From JBBRVW01 sp963784645 (GTDB lineage Bacteria > Actinomycetota > Actinomycetes > JACCUZ01): a stretch of 64,000 bases of DNA. The notes beneath the pieces are model-generated. The model was not told the origin of the DNA, did no database searches, and worked only from the letters and a program-made list of their open reading frames with translations. Below, piece by piece: positions 8,417 through 16,299 of this stretch. The translations under genes and the position numbers were made by a program. The stretch spans positions 209,421-273,420 of the forward strand of contig CAWARY010000018.1 of NCBI GenBank assembly GCA_963784645.1, given 5' to 3'. Each line of letters opens with the position of its first letter. The first letter of the stretch is position 1.

Positions 8417-9370
8417 TCAGTCGGCACGGGCGGCCTCGTCGAGCAGGTCGTCGAGGTCCGGACCGGCGAGGTCGGCCACGGCCAGTTCGTACTTCGCCAG
8501 GCCCCAGGACCAGAAGTCGAAGTCGATCGGGCTGGCCTCGGCCTGGATCGACGCCCACAGCGTCCACCCGTACCGGGCCATGACGCCGAGCAGCCGGGCC
8601 CGGGCCACCTGGTGCCTCAGGCGGTGGCCGACGTACGCGTCCACCAGGTGCTCGAGCTCGTCGAGCGTCAGGTCGGACTCCTGCCAGATGTTTCCGAGCT
8701 CGAAGGCGGGGTCGTTGTTGCCGCCGTACTCGTAGTCGATGACCCAGAGGCGACTGCCGTCGTCGATGAAATTAGCCGCCAGCAGGTCGTTGTTGCACGG
8801 CACGGTGGGGCCGGCGCGAACCGCGAGGGCAGCGGCGATCCGGTCGGTCTGGGGGAGCAGCTCGAGGTAGCGGTCGGGCAGCCGGAAGCCGCGCTCCCGG
8901 ACGATGCGCAGGTAGCGCTGCTGCACGGCGAACATGTCGAAGTCGCCCAGGAAGCGGGGACCGGCGTGCAGCGTGCGGCAGACATCGGCCACGCGCGTGA
9001 GCATCGCGCTGTCGTGCAGGTCGGTCGCGTCGAGGGTCCGGCCCTCGACCCACTCGACGACGAGGGCGTGGTCGTCCGGCAGGAAGTCCACGACGGCAGG
9101 TGCGGCACCGCTCCGGGCGGCTCGCAGCGAGTTGGCGTGCTCGGCCTCCCGGTCGATCGCGAGCAGGTCGCCGTCCGAGCTGGAGAGTCGGACGACGACC
9201 GTCCGCTCCGGCGTGGTCACCTTGAAGTTGAAGTTGGTCAGCCCGCCCTCGAGGGCGAGCACCTCGCGCGGCGCGCCGGCGAGGGCCGGGAGGTACGCCA
9301 GCACAGCGTCGAGCCGGTCGAGGACGGCCGATGAGGGGGCCGGCTCCGAATCGTCCCGCGCGCCGCTCAT
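8417..9370 (-). CDS. choline/ethanolamine kinase-like phosphotransferase
   Basis: 317-aa protein of the APH/choline kinase fold. The N-lobe holds the GGLTNFNFKV nucleotide loop. The catalytic loop reads PCNNDLLAANF, where the aspartate and asparagine are kept but the usual histidine before Asn-Asp is replaced. The metal aspartate is in VIDYEYGGNNDPAFELGN, which is very like choline kinase. It lies inside the amine locus and shares the operator region at 9402 with the FAD oxidoreductase. A plausible role is phosphorylation of an amino-alcohol such as choline or ethanolamine. Confidence 0.8.
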   Translation of the reverse strand: MSGARDDSEPAPSSAVLDRLDAVLAYLPALAGAPREVLALEGGLTNFNFKVTTPERTVVVRLSSSDGDLLAIDREAEHANSLRAARSGAAPAVVDFLPDDHALVVEWVEGRTLDATDLHDSAMLTRVADVCRTLHAGPRFLGDFDMFAVQQRYLRIVRERGFRLPDRYLELLPQTDRIAAALAVRAGPTVPCNNDLLAANFIDDGSRLWVIDYEYGGNNDPAFELGNIWQESDLTLDELEHLVDAYVGHRLRHQVARARLLGVMARYGWTLWASIQAEASPIDFDFWSWGLAKYELAVADLAGPDLDDLLDEAARAD

Positions 9371-9401
9371 GCCCCGTGAACCTATCCAGGCCGCGGATAT
9401 C

Positions 9402-9411
9402 GGTCTAGACC
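9402..9411. promoter_or_regulatory. second GGTCTAGACC operator
   Basis: The palindrome GGTCTAGACC, extended to 12 bp here by a flanking C and G, sits in the 64-bp gap between the divergent phosphotransferase and FAD oxidoreductase genes. Its placement 24 bases before the oxidoreductase start would block transcription if occupied. It matches the site at 6538-6547 in both the 10-bp core and the following GAA. Confidence 0.7.
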
Positions 9412-9434
9412 GAAACCGGATATCCTCACGCCTC

Positions 9435-11921
9435 GTGACAGCGCCGGCGGCTGGCCGTCCACTCCCCGCATCCGCGTCGGTCGTGATCATCGGCGGCGGG
9501 GTCGGTGGCGCCAGCGTCGCCTTCCACCTGGCCGAGCTCGGTCAGACCGACGTGGTCCTTCTGGATCGGTCGGAGCTGACGAGCGGGTCGACGTTCCACT
9601 CTGCCGGGCTGGTCGGCCAGCTGCGCGCGGACCCGACCCTGACTCGGATGAACGCGTACTCCGTCGAGCTCTACCGGCGGCTGCAGCAGACCGAGCACGC
9701 GCCGGGCTGGACCGAGTGCGGGGGCATCCGGCTGGCCTCGTCACCCGAGCGGATGGCCGAGATCCGCCGGCAGATCAGCTGGGCGACGTCCTACGGGCTG
9801 CCGCTCGAGGAGATCTCCGCCTCCGAGGCCAAGGAGATGTTCCCGCTCATGGACACCACCGGTGTCGTCGGCGGCGCCTACCTCGCGTCGGACGGGTACG
9901 TCGACCCGTCACAGCTCTGCTACGCCCTCGCCAACCTGGCGCGCGCCCAGGGCGTCCAGGTGCACCCGCACACGCGCGTCACCGGCATCGACGCACCGCG
10001 CGGCCGGGTGGCCCGGGTGCACACCGACCGGGGCAGCATCGACTGCGAGACGGTCGTGGATTGCGGCGGCATGTTCGCCGCCGAGATCGCCCGGATGGTG
10101 GGCGTCCGGCTGCCGATCGTGCCGATGTCGCACCAGTACGTCGTCACCGACGCCTTCCTCGATCGGGGCGGACCACCTCTGCCGACGCTGCGTGACCCCG
10201 ACCTGCTCGTCTATTTCCGGCAGGAGGTTGACGGGCTGGTGATGGGCGGCTACGAGCGCACCGCCGAGCCGTGGACCGCCACCGCACGCACGTACGACGC
10301 CATCCCGCCCGACTTCAACGGTCGGTTGCTGCCGGAGGTGTGGGACCGGTTCGAGGAGATCACCCACAACTCGCAGGTGCGGCTGCCGGCGATGGCCGAT
10401 GTCGGGCTGCGGAAGGTCATCAACGGGCCGGAGGCGTTCACGCCCGACAACGAGTTCCTGCTCGGTGAGACGGAGGTGGACGGCTTCTTCGTCGCGGCAG
10501 GCTTCTGCGCCCACGGCATCGCCGGCGCCGGTGGCATCGGCAAGGTGATGGCCGAGTGGATCGTGTCCGGCGACCCCGGCATGGACGTGTGGCACATGGA
10601 CGTGCGGCGGTTCGGGGCGCAGTACCGATCGCCGTCGTACACGCTGGCCCGGACGCTGGAGAACTACGAGACGTACTACGACATCGTCTATCCGGGTCAG
10701 GAGCGGGAGGCCGGCCGGCCGTTGCGGACCCCGCCCGCCTACCCGTGGCACGTCGAGCACCGGGCGGCGTTCGGTGAGAAGTCGGGATGGGAGCGGGTCA
10801 ACCACTACGAGTCGAACGCCCCGGCGGGCGACGGGTCGCGCCGCCCGCGCGGCTGGGCCGGCCGGCTCTGGTCGCCCGCGACCGGGGTCGAGCACGCGGC
10901 CACCCGCGACGCGGTCGCCCTCTACGACGAGTCGTCCTTCGCCAAGCTGCTCGTCACCGGGCCGGACGCGGCGAGCCTGCTGCAGTGGGTCTGTGACAAC
11001 GACGTCGCGCGCGAGGTCGGCGACATCACCTACACCCAGGCGCTCAACGCCCGTGGCGGCATCGAGTGCGACTTCACCGTCACCCGGTTGGCGGCCGACG
11101 AGTTCCTCGTGGTGACCGGGACCTCCTTCGGCGGCCATGATGCGTCGTGGCTACGGCGCCAGGCCCGACGGCGGGACGCCGTGGTACGCGTCGACGACGT
11201 CACCGGGCAGTACGTCACCTACGCCCTGTGGGGACCGCGCAGCCGCGACGTCCTGCGCGAGCTGACCGGCGCGGACCTCTCCAACGCCGCGCACCCGTTC
11301 ATGACGGCCCGGGACATCGCGGTCGGTGACGTCCCGGTCCGGGCGCTGCGGGTGACGTTCGCCGGTGAGCTCGGCTGGGAGCTCTACGCGCCGGCCGAGT
11401 ACGGCCTCGGTCTCTGGACGGTGGTGTGGGAGGCAGGTCGCTCGCACGGCCTGGTCGCGGCGGGGTACCGCGCCATCGAGTCCCTCCGGCTGGAGAAGGG
11501 CTACCGCGTGTGGAGCAGCGACATCACCCCCGAGACCGACCCGTACGAGGCGGGGCTGGGATTCTGCGTGAAGCTCGACAAGCCCGGCGGGTTCGAGGGT
11601 CGCGACGCCCTGGTCGTGAAGAAGGCGGCCGCCCCCTCCCGGAAGCTCTGCTGCCTGGTGCTCGCCGACCCCCGCGTGGTAGCGCTCGGAAGTGAGCCGG
11701 TGCGGGTGGGTCCGGAGGTCGTCGGCCGGGTGACGTCCGGCGGGTACGGGTTCACCACCGACGCGTCGATCGCGTACGCCTACCTCCCTACCGGCCCGGT
11801 GGACCTGACGAAGCCTGGTACGGCGGCCGAGGTCAACGTCTTCGGCGACTGGACCCCCGCCGAGGTGGTGGCCCAGCCGCTGGTGGACCCCACGAGCAGC
11901 CGGGTCCGCGCCGACGGCTGA
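9435..11921 (+). CDS. FAD oxidoreductase fused to GcvT-type domain (dimethylglycine/sarcosine dehydrogenase-like)
   Basis: 828-aa two-domain enzyme. Residues about 17-400 form a DAO-type FAD oxidoreductase with the dinucleotide motif IIGGGVGGASVAFHLAE and the substrate-side segment FCAHGIAGAGGIG. Residues about 430-820 match the aminomethyltransferase (GcvT) fold that hands a one-carbon unit to tetrahydrofolate, with YVTYALWGPRSRDVL and FAGELGWELYAP segments. This architecture is that of dimethylglycine and sarcosine dehydrogenases/oxidases, which demethylate N-methyl amines. The GTG start comes just after the operator. It suggests that the locus handles N-methylated amines such as choline breakdown products as well as primary amines. 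Confidence 0.85.
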   Translation: MTAPAAGRPLPASASVVIIGGGVGGASVAFHLAELGQTDVVLLDRSELTSGSTFHSAGLVGQLRADPTLTRMNAYSVELYRRLQQTEHAPGWTECGGIRLASSPERMAEIRRQISWATSYGLPLEEISASEAKEMFPLMDTTGVVGGAYLASDGYVDPSQLCYALANLARAQGVQVHPHTRVTGIDAPRGRVARVHTDRGSIDCETVVDCGGMFAAEIARMVGVRLPIVPMSHQYVVTDAFLDRGGPPLPTLRDPDLLVYFRQEVDGLVMGGYERTAEPWTATARTYDAIPPDFNGRLLPEVWDRFEEITHNSQVRLPAMADVGLRKVINGPEAFTPDNEFLLGETEVDGFFVAAGFCAHGIAGAGGIGKVMAEWIVSGDPGMDVWHMDVRRFGAQYRSPSYTLARTLENYETYYDIVYPGQEREAGRPLRTPPAYPWHVEHRAAFGEKSGWERVNHYESNAPAGDGSRRPRGWAGRLWSPATGVEHAATRDAVALYDESSFAKLLVTGPDAASLLQWVCDNDVAREVGDITYTQALNARGGIECDFTVTRLAADEFLVVTGTSFGGHDASWLRRQARRRDAVVRVDDVTGQYVTYALWGPRSRDVLRELTGADLSNAAHPFMTARDIAVGDVPVRALRVTFAGELGWELYAPAEYGLGLWTVVWEAGRSHGLVAAGYRAIESLRLEKGYRVWSSDITPETDPYEAGLGFCVKLDKPGGFEGRDALVVKKAAAPSRKLCCLVLADPRVVALGSEPVRVGPEVVGRVTSGGYGFTTDASIAYAYLPTGPVDLTKPGTAAEVNVFGDWTPAEVVAQPLVDPTSSRVRADG

Positions 11922-11926
11922 CCCAC

Positions 11927-11966
11927 GCGAGCCAGGGCCGCGTCGGTCATCGCCGATGCGGCTCGC
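11927..11966. terminator. imperfect hairpin between convergent genes
   Basis: A stem built from GCGTCGG/CCGATGC (one G-U pair, TCATCG loop), extended by GCC/GGC and GCGAG/TCGC with a left-side bulge. It lies in the 57-bp gap between the FAD oxidoreductase and the GntR gene, which converge here. A bidirectional terminator is the simplest reading. Confidence 0.5.
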
Positions 11967-11978
11967 ACGAACTTCCGC

Positions 11979-12782
11979 TCAGGGCGCCCGGGTGGTGCCG
12001 GCGAGCTCCGTGCGCGCGTCGGCGCTGAGCCCGGTGCGCAGCGTGATGCGGGTCCGGTCGGCGCGGAAGACGTCGTGCGCGTACTCCACCGCGACGCCCG
12101 CTGCGGTAGAGGCCGTCCGCTCGATGAGCAGCAGCGGGCTGCCCTCGGGCACCTTCAGCAACCGCGCCTGCTCGGCGTCGGCGATGAGCGGCTCGAGCAC
12201 CTCGCTCGCGGTGTGCGGCGCATGGTCGTAGCGGCGAGCGAGCAGCCGGTAGAGCGATCCCGTGAGCCGCTGGTCGAGCAGGTCGGGGAACAGTCGCTCC
12301 GGGAAGCAGGCGTGTTCGAGTGCCAGTGGCTCACGGTCGGCCGAGCGGACCCGGACGATCTCGTGCACGCGATCGGTACGGCGGAGTCCGAGCGCCCGCG
12401 CCTCGGCGCCACTGGGGAGCCGGGTGAGGGCGCTGACGACCCTGCCCCCGGCGCGCACGTGGGCGCGGCGCATCTGCTCGGTGAACCCCGCGAGCCCCGT
12501 GAGGTCGCAGACGATGCGCGGCTGGGCGACGAACGTGCCACCCTGCCGCCCGGGCCGCCGGACGATGGTGCCGGCCGCCTCCAGGCCGGAGAGCGCCTGC
12601 CGGAGCGTCATGCGGCTCACCCCGAGCGACGCGGCGAGCTGCTCCTCGCGGGGCAGCTTGTCGCCGGGGACGAGCGTTCCCTCGTCGATGCAGGACGTGA
12701 GCCAGTGCTCGATGCGCACGTAGGCCGGCCGGCTCGACGCGCGGCCCAGGTCCGGCGCCGTGCCGAGAGCCTCCGTCACCAC
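11979..12782 (-). CDS. GntR-family regulator, HutC subfamily
   Basis: 267-aa regulator. A winged helix-turn-helix occupies about residues 20-85 (GDKLPREEQLAASLGVSRMTLRQAL is the recognition region). A UTRA ligand-binding domain follows at about 105-250, with ERTASTAAGVAVEYAHDVFRAD near the end. UTRA-type GntR proteins are usually repressors released by a small metabolite. It closes the amine locus, and the two GGTCTAGACC palindromes upstream of the permease and oxidoreductase are the expected type of target. I see no such palindrome in front of this gene, so autoregulation is not supported. Confidence 0.85.
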   Translation of the reverse strand: MVTEALGTAPDLGRASSRPAYVRIEHWLTSCIDEGTLVPGDKLPREEQLAASLGVSRMTLRQALSGLEAAGTIVRRPGRQGGTFVAQPRIVCDLTGLAGFTEQMRRAHVRAGGRVVSALTRLPSGAEARALGLRRTDRVHEIVRVRSADREPLALEHACFPERLFPDLLDQRLTGSLYRLLARRYDHAPHTASEVLEPLIADAEQARLLKVPEGSPLLLIERTASTAAGVAVEYAHDVFRADRTRITLRTGLSADARTELAGTTRAP

Positions 12783-12815
12783 GTCGTCACGGCCTCGTCA
12801 CCACGCTCGCAGCGT

Positions 12816-12837
12816 AGGGCCGGACGAAGCCGGCCCT
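12816..12837. terminator. short perfect hairpin downstream of the globin gene
   Basis: Perfect 8-bp stem AGGGCCGG/CCGGCCCT with a 6-base loop. It lies between the end of the globin gene and the start of the GntR gene, both on the minus strand, so it probably terminates the globin-methyltransferase transcript. Confidence 0.55.
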
Positions 12838-12847
12838 TTCGACCCGA

Positions 12848-13309
12848 TCATGCGACGAGGCCGTCCCAGGTCCACCGGGGCGTTCCGCGGCCGGCCGGCA
12901 CCACCGAACCCTCGGGTCCCCACGCGAGCACCTTCTCGACGGCCCAGCTCATGTAGGCGCGCAGCGCCGCCCGCAGCTCCGGGTCGTCCGGCAGCCCGGC
13001 GTCGTCGGCCGCCGCCACGAAGCACTCGACGAAGCGGCGGCCCAGCTCGGTCATGTCGCCGTTGCCGGCGTGCAGCTGCAGCACGGCCGACTCGTCGCCG
13101 TAGTCGCGGGTGTAGGTCGGCGGCCCGCCGAGCACCTCGCCCCAGTAGACCGCGAGCCGTCTCAGGTGGTCGGGCTGCCCGTCCGGGTGCGAGAAGGGGT
13201 GGTTGAGGTACGGGTCGGCGAGGCACCGTGCGTGGTGCGCGGTCGCCAGCGCCAGCAGCGCCGGCTCGCCGCCGGCCGTCTCGTACAGCGTCGGTCGCAC
13301 GTCGTCCAC
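12848..13309 (-). CDS. truncated hemoglobin-like protein
   Basis: 153-aa globin of the truncated 2-on-2 type. The Gly-Gly turn after helix A (ETAGGEPALLAL), the NHPFSH region, the YWGEVLGGPPTYT segment before helix F, and the proximal histidine in LQLHAGNGDM are all present. The tryptophan in YMSWAVEKVL fits the group II-type G8 tryptophan. Such proteins bind O2 or NO in the cytoplasm and are linked to nitrosative stress or terminal oxidation. It is downstream of the methyltransferase gene on the same strand. Confidence 0.75.
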   Translation of the reverse strand: MDDVRPTLYETAGGEPALLALATAHHARCLADPYLNHPFSHPDGQPDHLRRLAVYWGEVLGGPPTYTRDYGDESAVLQLHAGNGDMTELGRRFVECFVAAADDAGLPDDPELRAALRAYMSWAVEKVLAWGPEGSVVPAGRGTPRWTWDGLVA

Positions 13310-13321
13310 CTTGGCAGGGTG

Positions 13322-13993
13322 TCAGGGCTTGCGGAACCAGAGCAGGTAGTCGCCGGCGAGCCCGGGCGGGTGCTCGTCCCAGCACAGGAACGTCTCGCCC
13401 TGGAACGCGAGGTGCTCGCCCACGACCCGGCCGACGTCCCACGCGAGCGGCGTCACGACGTCGCCGGTCGCCGAGCGAGTCACCACGTTGGCCACGTTGA
13501 CGACGACGTGGCCGCCGGGGCGCAGCAGCCCGGCGACCTCGCCGAAGACGTCGCCCAGCTCGCGCAGGTAGGTCGGGTAGTCACCGTCGTCCGTCGCGTA
13601 CCCGGTCAGCGGGTTCTCGGGGTGCGCCACCGGCGTCATGTACGGCGGGGACGTCAGCACGAGGTCGACCGGCCGGTCCAGCTCGCCGGCCAGCACGGCG
13701 CGTAGCCGCCGCGAGTCGCCGTGCACGACCCGGGCGCCCGCACCTGCGCGGGCCCGGACCAGCTCGACGTGGTCGGCCAGCACCTCGACCCCGACGGCGA
13801 CCCGGCCGAGCCGGGCGGCCACCGCGAGGGTGGTGCCGTACCCCGCGAACGGGTCGAGGACGACGTCGCCGGGCCGGGTGGTCTGCTCCACCACCGAGGT
13901 CGCGAGCGCCTCGGTGAAGTGCACGTCGTCCACCTCGCCGGCCGGCCGCTCGGCGCGCAGCTCCGCGGCCCGCAGCAGGAGGTAGGGCTTCAC
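13322..13993 (-). CDS. SAM-dependent amino-methyltransferase (TRM11/DNA N4-N6 type)
   Basis: 223-aa methyltransferase with permuted motif order seen in amino-group methylases: the SAM-binding DPFAGYGTTLAVAARLG (motif I) near residues 45-61 and the catalytic TSPPYMTP (motif IV) near 115-122. TSPPY is found in DNA cytosine-N4/adenine-N6 methylases and in some tRNA guanosine N2 methylases; the small size and lack of a target-recognition domain do not settle which. There is no restriction endonuclease next to it. Its start overlaps the end of the upstream VOC gene by four bases (ATGA), so the pair is translationally coupled. Confidence 0.75.
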   Translation of the reverse strand: MKPYLLLRAAELRAERPAGEVDDVHFTEALATSVVEQTTRPGDVVLDPFAGYGTTLAVAARLGRVAVGVEVLADHVELVRARAGAGARVVHGDSRRLRAVLAGELDRPVDLVLTSPPYMTPVAHPENPLTGYATDDGDYPTYLRELGDVFGEVAGLLRPGGHVVVNVANVVTRSATGDVVTPLAWDVGRVVGEHLAFQGETFLCWDEHPPGLAGDYLLWFRKP

Positions 13994-14397
13994 CCCACCG
14001 CCTGGGACAGCTCGACCAGGTGCCCGTCCGGGTCGCGGAGGAAGCAGCGGATCTCGACGCCGTGGTCGACCGGCGGGGTGAGGAAGGATGCGCCACGGGC
14101 CAGCAGGGCCTCGTAGGACGCCCGGCAGTCGGCCACCCGCAGGGTCATCGCGTGGCTGACCCGGGTGACGTCAGGAGGCGGCGCGAACGTGACGTCGGGC
14201 TTGTCGGCGGTGGGACCGCCGCCGGTCACCAGGAGCAGCCAGCTGCCGGCGAGCCGGACGACGACGCTGCTGCCGCCGTACTCGCGGTAGAGCTCGGCGC
14301 CCAGCACGTCGACCCAGAAGTCCCGGGACCGGGCGGCGTCGCTGACGACCAGGATGTGGGTGACGGCCAGGTCGGCGTCGAACGGGCTCTCGTTCAC
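13990..14397 (-). CDS. VOC-superfamily (glyoxalase-like) protein
   Basis: 135-aa protein beginning with VTHILVVSDAARSRDFWVDVLG and ending in the signature FLRDPDGHLVELSQ, in which the glutamate is a usual metal ligand. These are two paired modules of the vicinal oxygen chelate fold. The substrate is unknown. It is the first gene of a VOC-methyltransferase-globin run on the minus strand, 12 bases after the iminopeptidase-like gene. Confidence 0.85.
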   Translation of the reverse strand: MNESPFDADLAVTHILVVSDAARSRDFWVDVLGAELYREYGGSSVVVRLAGSWLLLVTGGGPTADKPDVTFAPPPDVTRVSHAMTLRVADCRASYEALLARGASFLTPPVDHGVEIRCFLRDPDGHLVELSQAVG

Positions 14398-14409
14398 GGC
14401 GTGCCCTCC

Positions 14410-15342
14410 TCAGTCGTGGCGGGCGAGCCAGTCGGCGACCAGCCCGTGATAGGTGTCAGGCTGCTCCCACATCGGCAGGTGCGAGCAGCCCGGCAGCACG
14501 CTCTGCTCCACCTTGTTGCCGGCCGCCCGGATCCGCTCGACCAGCGGCACCTGCAGGCTCGGGGTCGCCTCGTCGTGCTCGCCGCTCACGACGTAGGTCG
14601 GGACACCGATGCCGTCGAGCCGGTCGGTCGACGACCAGTCCTTGATGGAGCCGATGACGTGGAACTCCGACGGGCCGTTCATCGTGTGGTAGACGGTCGG
14701 GTCCTCGTCGATCTTGGCGAGGGCGTCGACGACGCCCTGCGGCCACGGGTCGAGCCGGCAGAGGTGCCGCGCGTAGAAGACCTGGCAGGCGGCGGCGTAC
14801 TCCGGGTCGTCGGTGGTGCCGGCGTGCTCGTGGCGGCGCAGCGTGTCGTCGACTCCGGGCGGCAGGTCCCGTCGCAGCCTGTTCGCCTCGGACACGAAGT
14901 CCGGGAAGGACGCGGCGGTGTTCGACAGCACGAGAGACCGCAACCCCGCGGGTGCCGTGAGGGCGTGCTCCTGGGCCAGGAAGCCGCCCCAGGACTGGCC
15001 GAGCACGTGGTAGCGGTCGCCGATCCGCAGGTGGTCGACGAGGTTCGCCAGCTCGCGCACGAACAGGTCGACGGTCCAGAAGTCGGCGCCGCGGTCGCGG
15101 TGGTGGGTCGAGCGGCCGTTGCCGAGCTGGTCGTAGAGCACCACCGCGCGATCACCGTGCTGCGGGCCGGCGAGGTCGGCCAACGGCGTGAGGTAGTCGT
15201 GGGTGCCGCCGGGACCGCCGTGCAGCACCACCAGCGGCGCCGGCCGGTCGGCGCCGGCCGGCAGGTCGCCGTGCACCCGGTACCAGGTCCGGTCGCCCTC
15301 GAAGTCGGCGTGGCCCTCGGTCGTCGCTGCTGTGCTCGCCAT
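14410..15342 (-). CDS. proline iminopeptidase-family alpha/beta hydrolase
   Basis: 310-aa cytoplasmic hydrolase. The HGGPGGTHDYL segment near residue 40 is the proline-iminopeptidase signature, the nucleophile serine lies in LGQSWGGFLAQE, the acid in SGEHDEATP, and the catalytic histidine in GCSHLPMWEQPD. Related enzymes release N-terminal proline or hydrolyse small amides and esters. It lacks a signal peptide. Directly upstream is one copy of the 68-bp palindromic repeat. Confidence 0.85.
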   Translation of the reverse strand: MASTAATTEGHADFEGDRTWYRVHGDLPAGADRPAPLVVLHGGPGGTHDYLTPLADLAGPQHGDRAVVLYDQLGNGRSTHHRDRGADFWTVDLFVRELANLVDHLRIGDRYHVLGQSWGGFLAQEHALTAPAGLRSLVLSNTAASFPDFVSEANRLRRDLPPGVDDTLRRHEHAGTTDDPEYAAACQVFYARHLCRLDPWPQGVVDALAKIDEDPTVYHTMNGPSEFHVIGSIKDWSSTDRLDGIGVPTYVVSGEHDEATPSLQVPLVERIRAAGNKVEQSVLPGCSHLPMWEQPDTYHGLVADWLARHD

Positions 15343-15409
15343 GCGCCCGACCCTAGAGGCGTCCCGGTCGCGCGCCCCGACCCACGTCGCCCGCCCGTAC
15401 GATCATGAT

Positions 15410-15477
15410 CGTTTGCGACCTGCCTCCCCGACTCGCCGGGGCGGACGACGGCGTGTCGGGGAACCAGGTCGCAAACG
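15410..15477. repeat. palindromic repeat element, copy 1
   Basis: A 68-bp element bounded by the inverted pair CGTTTGCGACCT and AGGTCGCAAACG, with an inner imperfect stem around CCCCGACTCGCC...GGCGTGTCGGGG. A second copy with the same spacing lies at 19070-19137. It is intergenic, between two minus-strand genes. Confidence 0.85.
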
Positions 15478-15516
15478 AGCGCTCTGTGGGTGAGTGGCGG
15501 GCGCGGCGGCGGGTGG

Positions 15517-16218
15517 CTAGGGCGCGGCGGCCGCGGCGACGAGAGCCTCGAACAGCCGGAGGTCCTCGCTCGCCTCCGGGTGCCACAGCACCCCGATCGC
15601 GAAGCGCTTGCCCGGGTCCTCGACCACCTCGGGGGTGTCGTCGTCGGCCCAGCCGGTGACCTCGAGGTCGCCCGCCGAGGCCAGCCCCTGGTGGTGGTAC
15701 GACGGCACGCTGACGTGCGGGCCGAGCAGCCGGTGCGCGAGCGAGCCGGGGTGCAGCCGCACGTCGTGCAGGCCGTAGGTGCCGGGCGCCGGCCGATGCC
15801 GCTCGTGGCCGACGGTGTCGGGAAGGTGCTGCACCAGCGAGCCACCGCGCACCACCGACAGCACCTGCATGCCGCGGCAGATGCCGAGCAGGGGGACGTC
15901 GCGGTCCAGCGCGGCCCTCATCAGCGGCACCTCGGCGGCGTCGCGCTCAGGGCGCAGCCCGGTGGTCTCGGGGTGCGGTGCCTCGCCGTACAGGCCGGGG
16001 TCGAGGTCGGCACCGCCGGCGAAGACCACCGCGTCGAGCCGCTCCAGGACCTCGGCGTCGGTGGCGGCGGCGGGGGGCAGCACCACCGCCGTGCCGCCCG
16101 CCGCCTCGACCCGCGCGACGTAGCTGAACGGCAGGACCGACGCCGGGACGTCCCAGACGCCCCAGCGCGCCTGCTCGACGTAGGACGTGATGCCGACCAC
16201 CGGGCGCATGTCCCACAT
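15517..16218 (-). CDS. gamma-glutamyl-gamma-aminobutyrate hydrolase-like (PuuD family)
   Basis: 233-aa class I glutamine amidotransferase-fold hydrolase. The oxyanion strand is FAGGADLDPGLYGE, the nucleophile cysteine lies in LLGICRGMQVL, and the histidine-glutamate pair is in GVLWHPEA; VPSYHHQGL is the PuuD-type substrate loop. PuuD cleaves gamma-glutamyl-GABA to glutamate and GABA. The gamma-glutamyl ligase gene 9 kb away makes a shared pathway likely, although the operator palindrome is not present here. Two in-frame ATGs (16218 and 16209) are possible starts. Confidence 0.8.
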   Translation of the reverse strand: MWDMRPVVGITSYVEQARWGVWDVPASVLPFSYVARVEAAGGTAVVLPPAAATDAEVLERLDAVVFAGGADLDPGLYGEAPHPETTGLRPERDAAEVPLMRAALDRDVPLLGICRGMQVLSVVRGGSLVQHLPDTVGHERHRPAPGTYGLHDVRLHPGSLAHRLLGPHVSVPSYHHQGLASAGDLEVTGWADDDTPEVVEDPGKRFAIGVLWHPEASEDLRLFEALVAAAAAP

Positions 16219-16299
16219 GCTGGCAGGCGGGGAATGGCGGCGGGCTCGGACGGGGTTGACTGGTCGTCTGCAGACGAGCCACCCCGGAGGACCTGAACC

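Noticed and set aside
13322..13993. Restriction-modification system
   Set aside because: A single small methyltransferase without an endonuclease or specificity gene. It may equally act on RNA.
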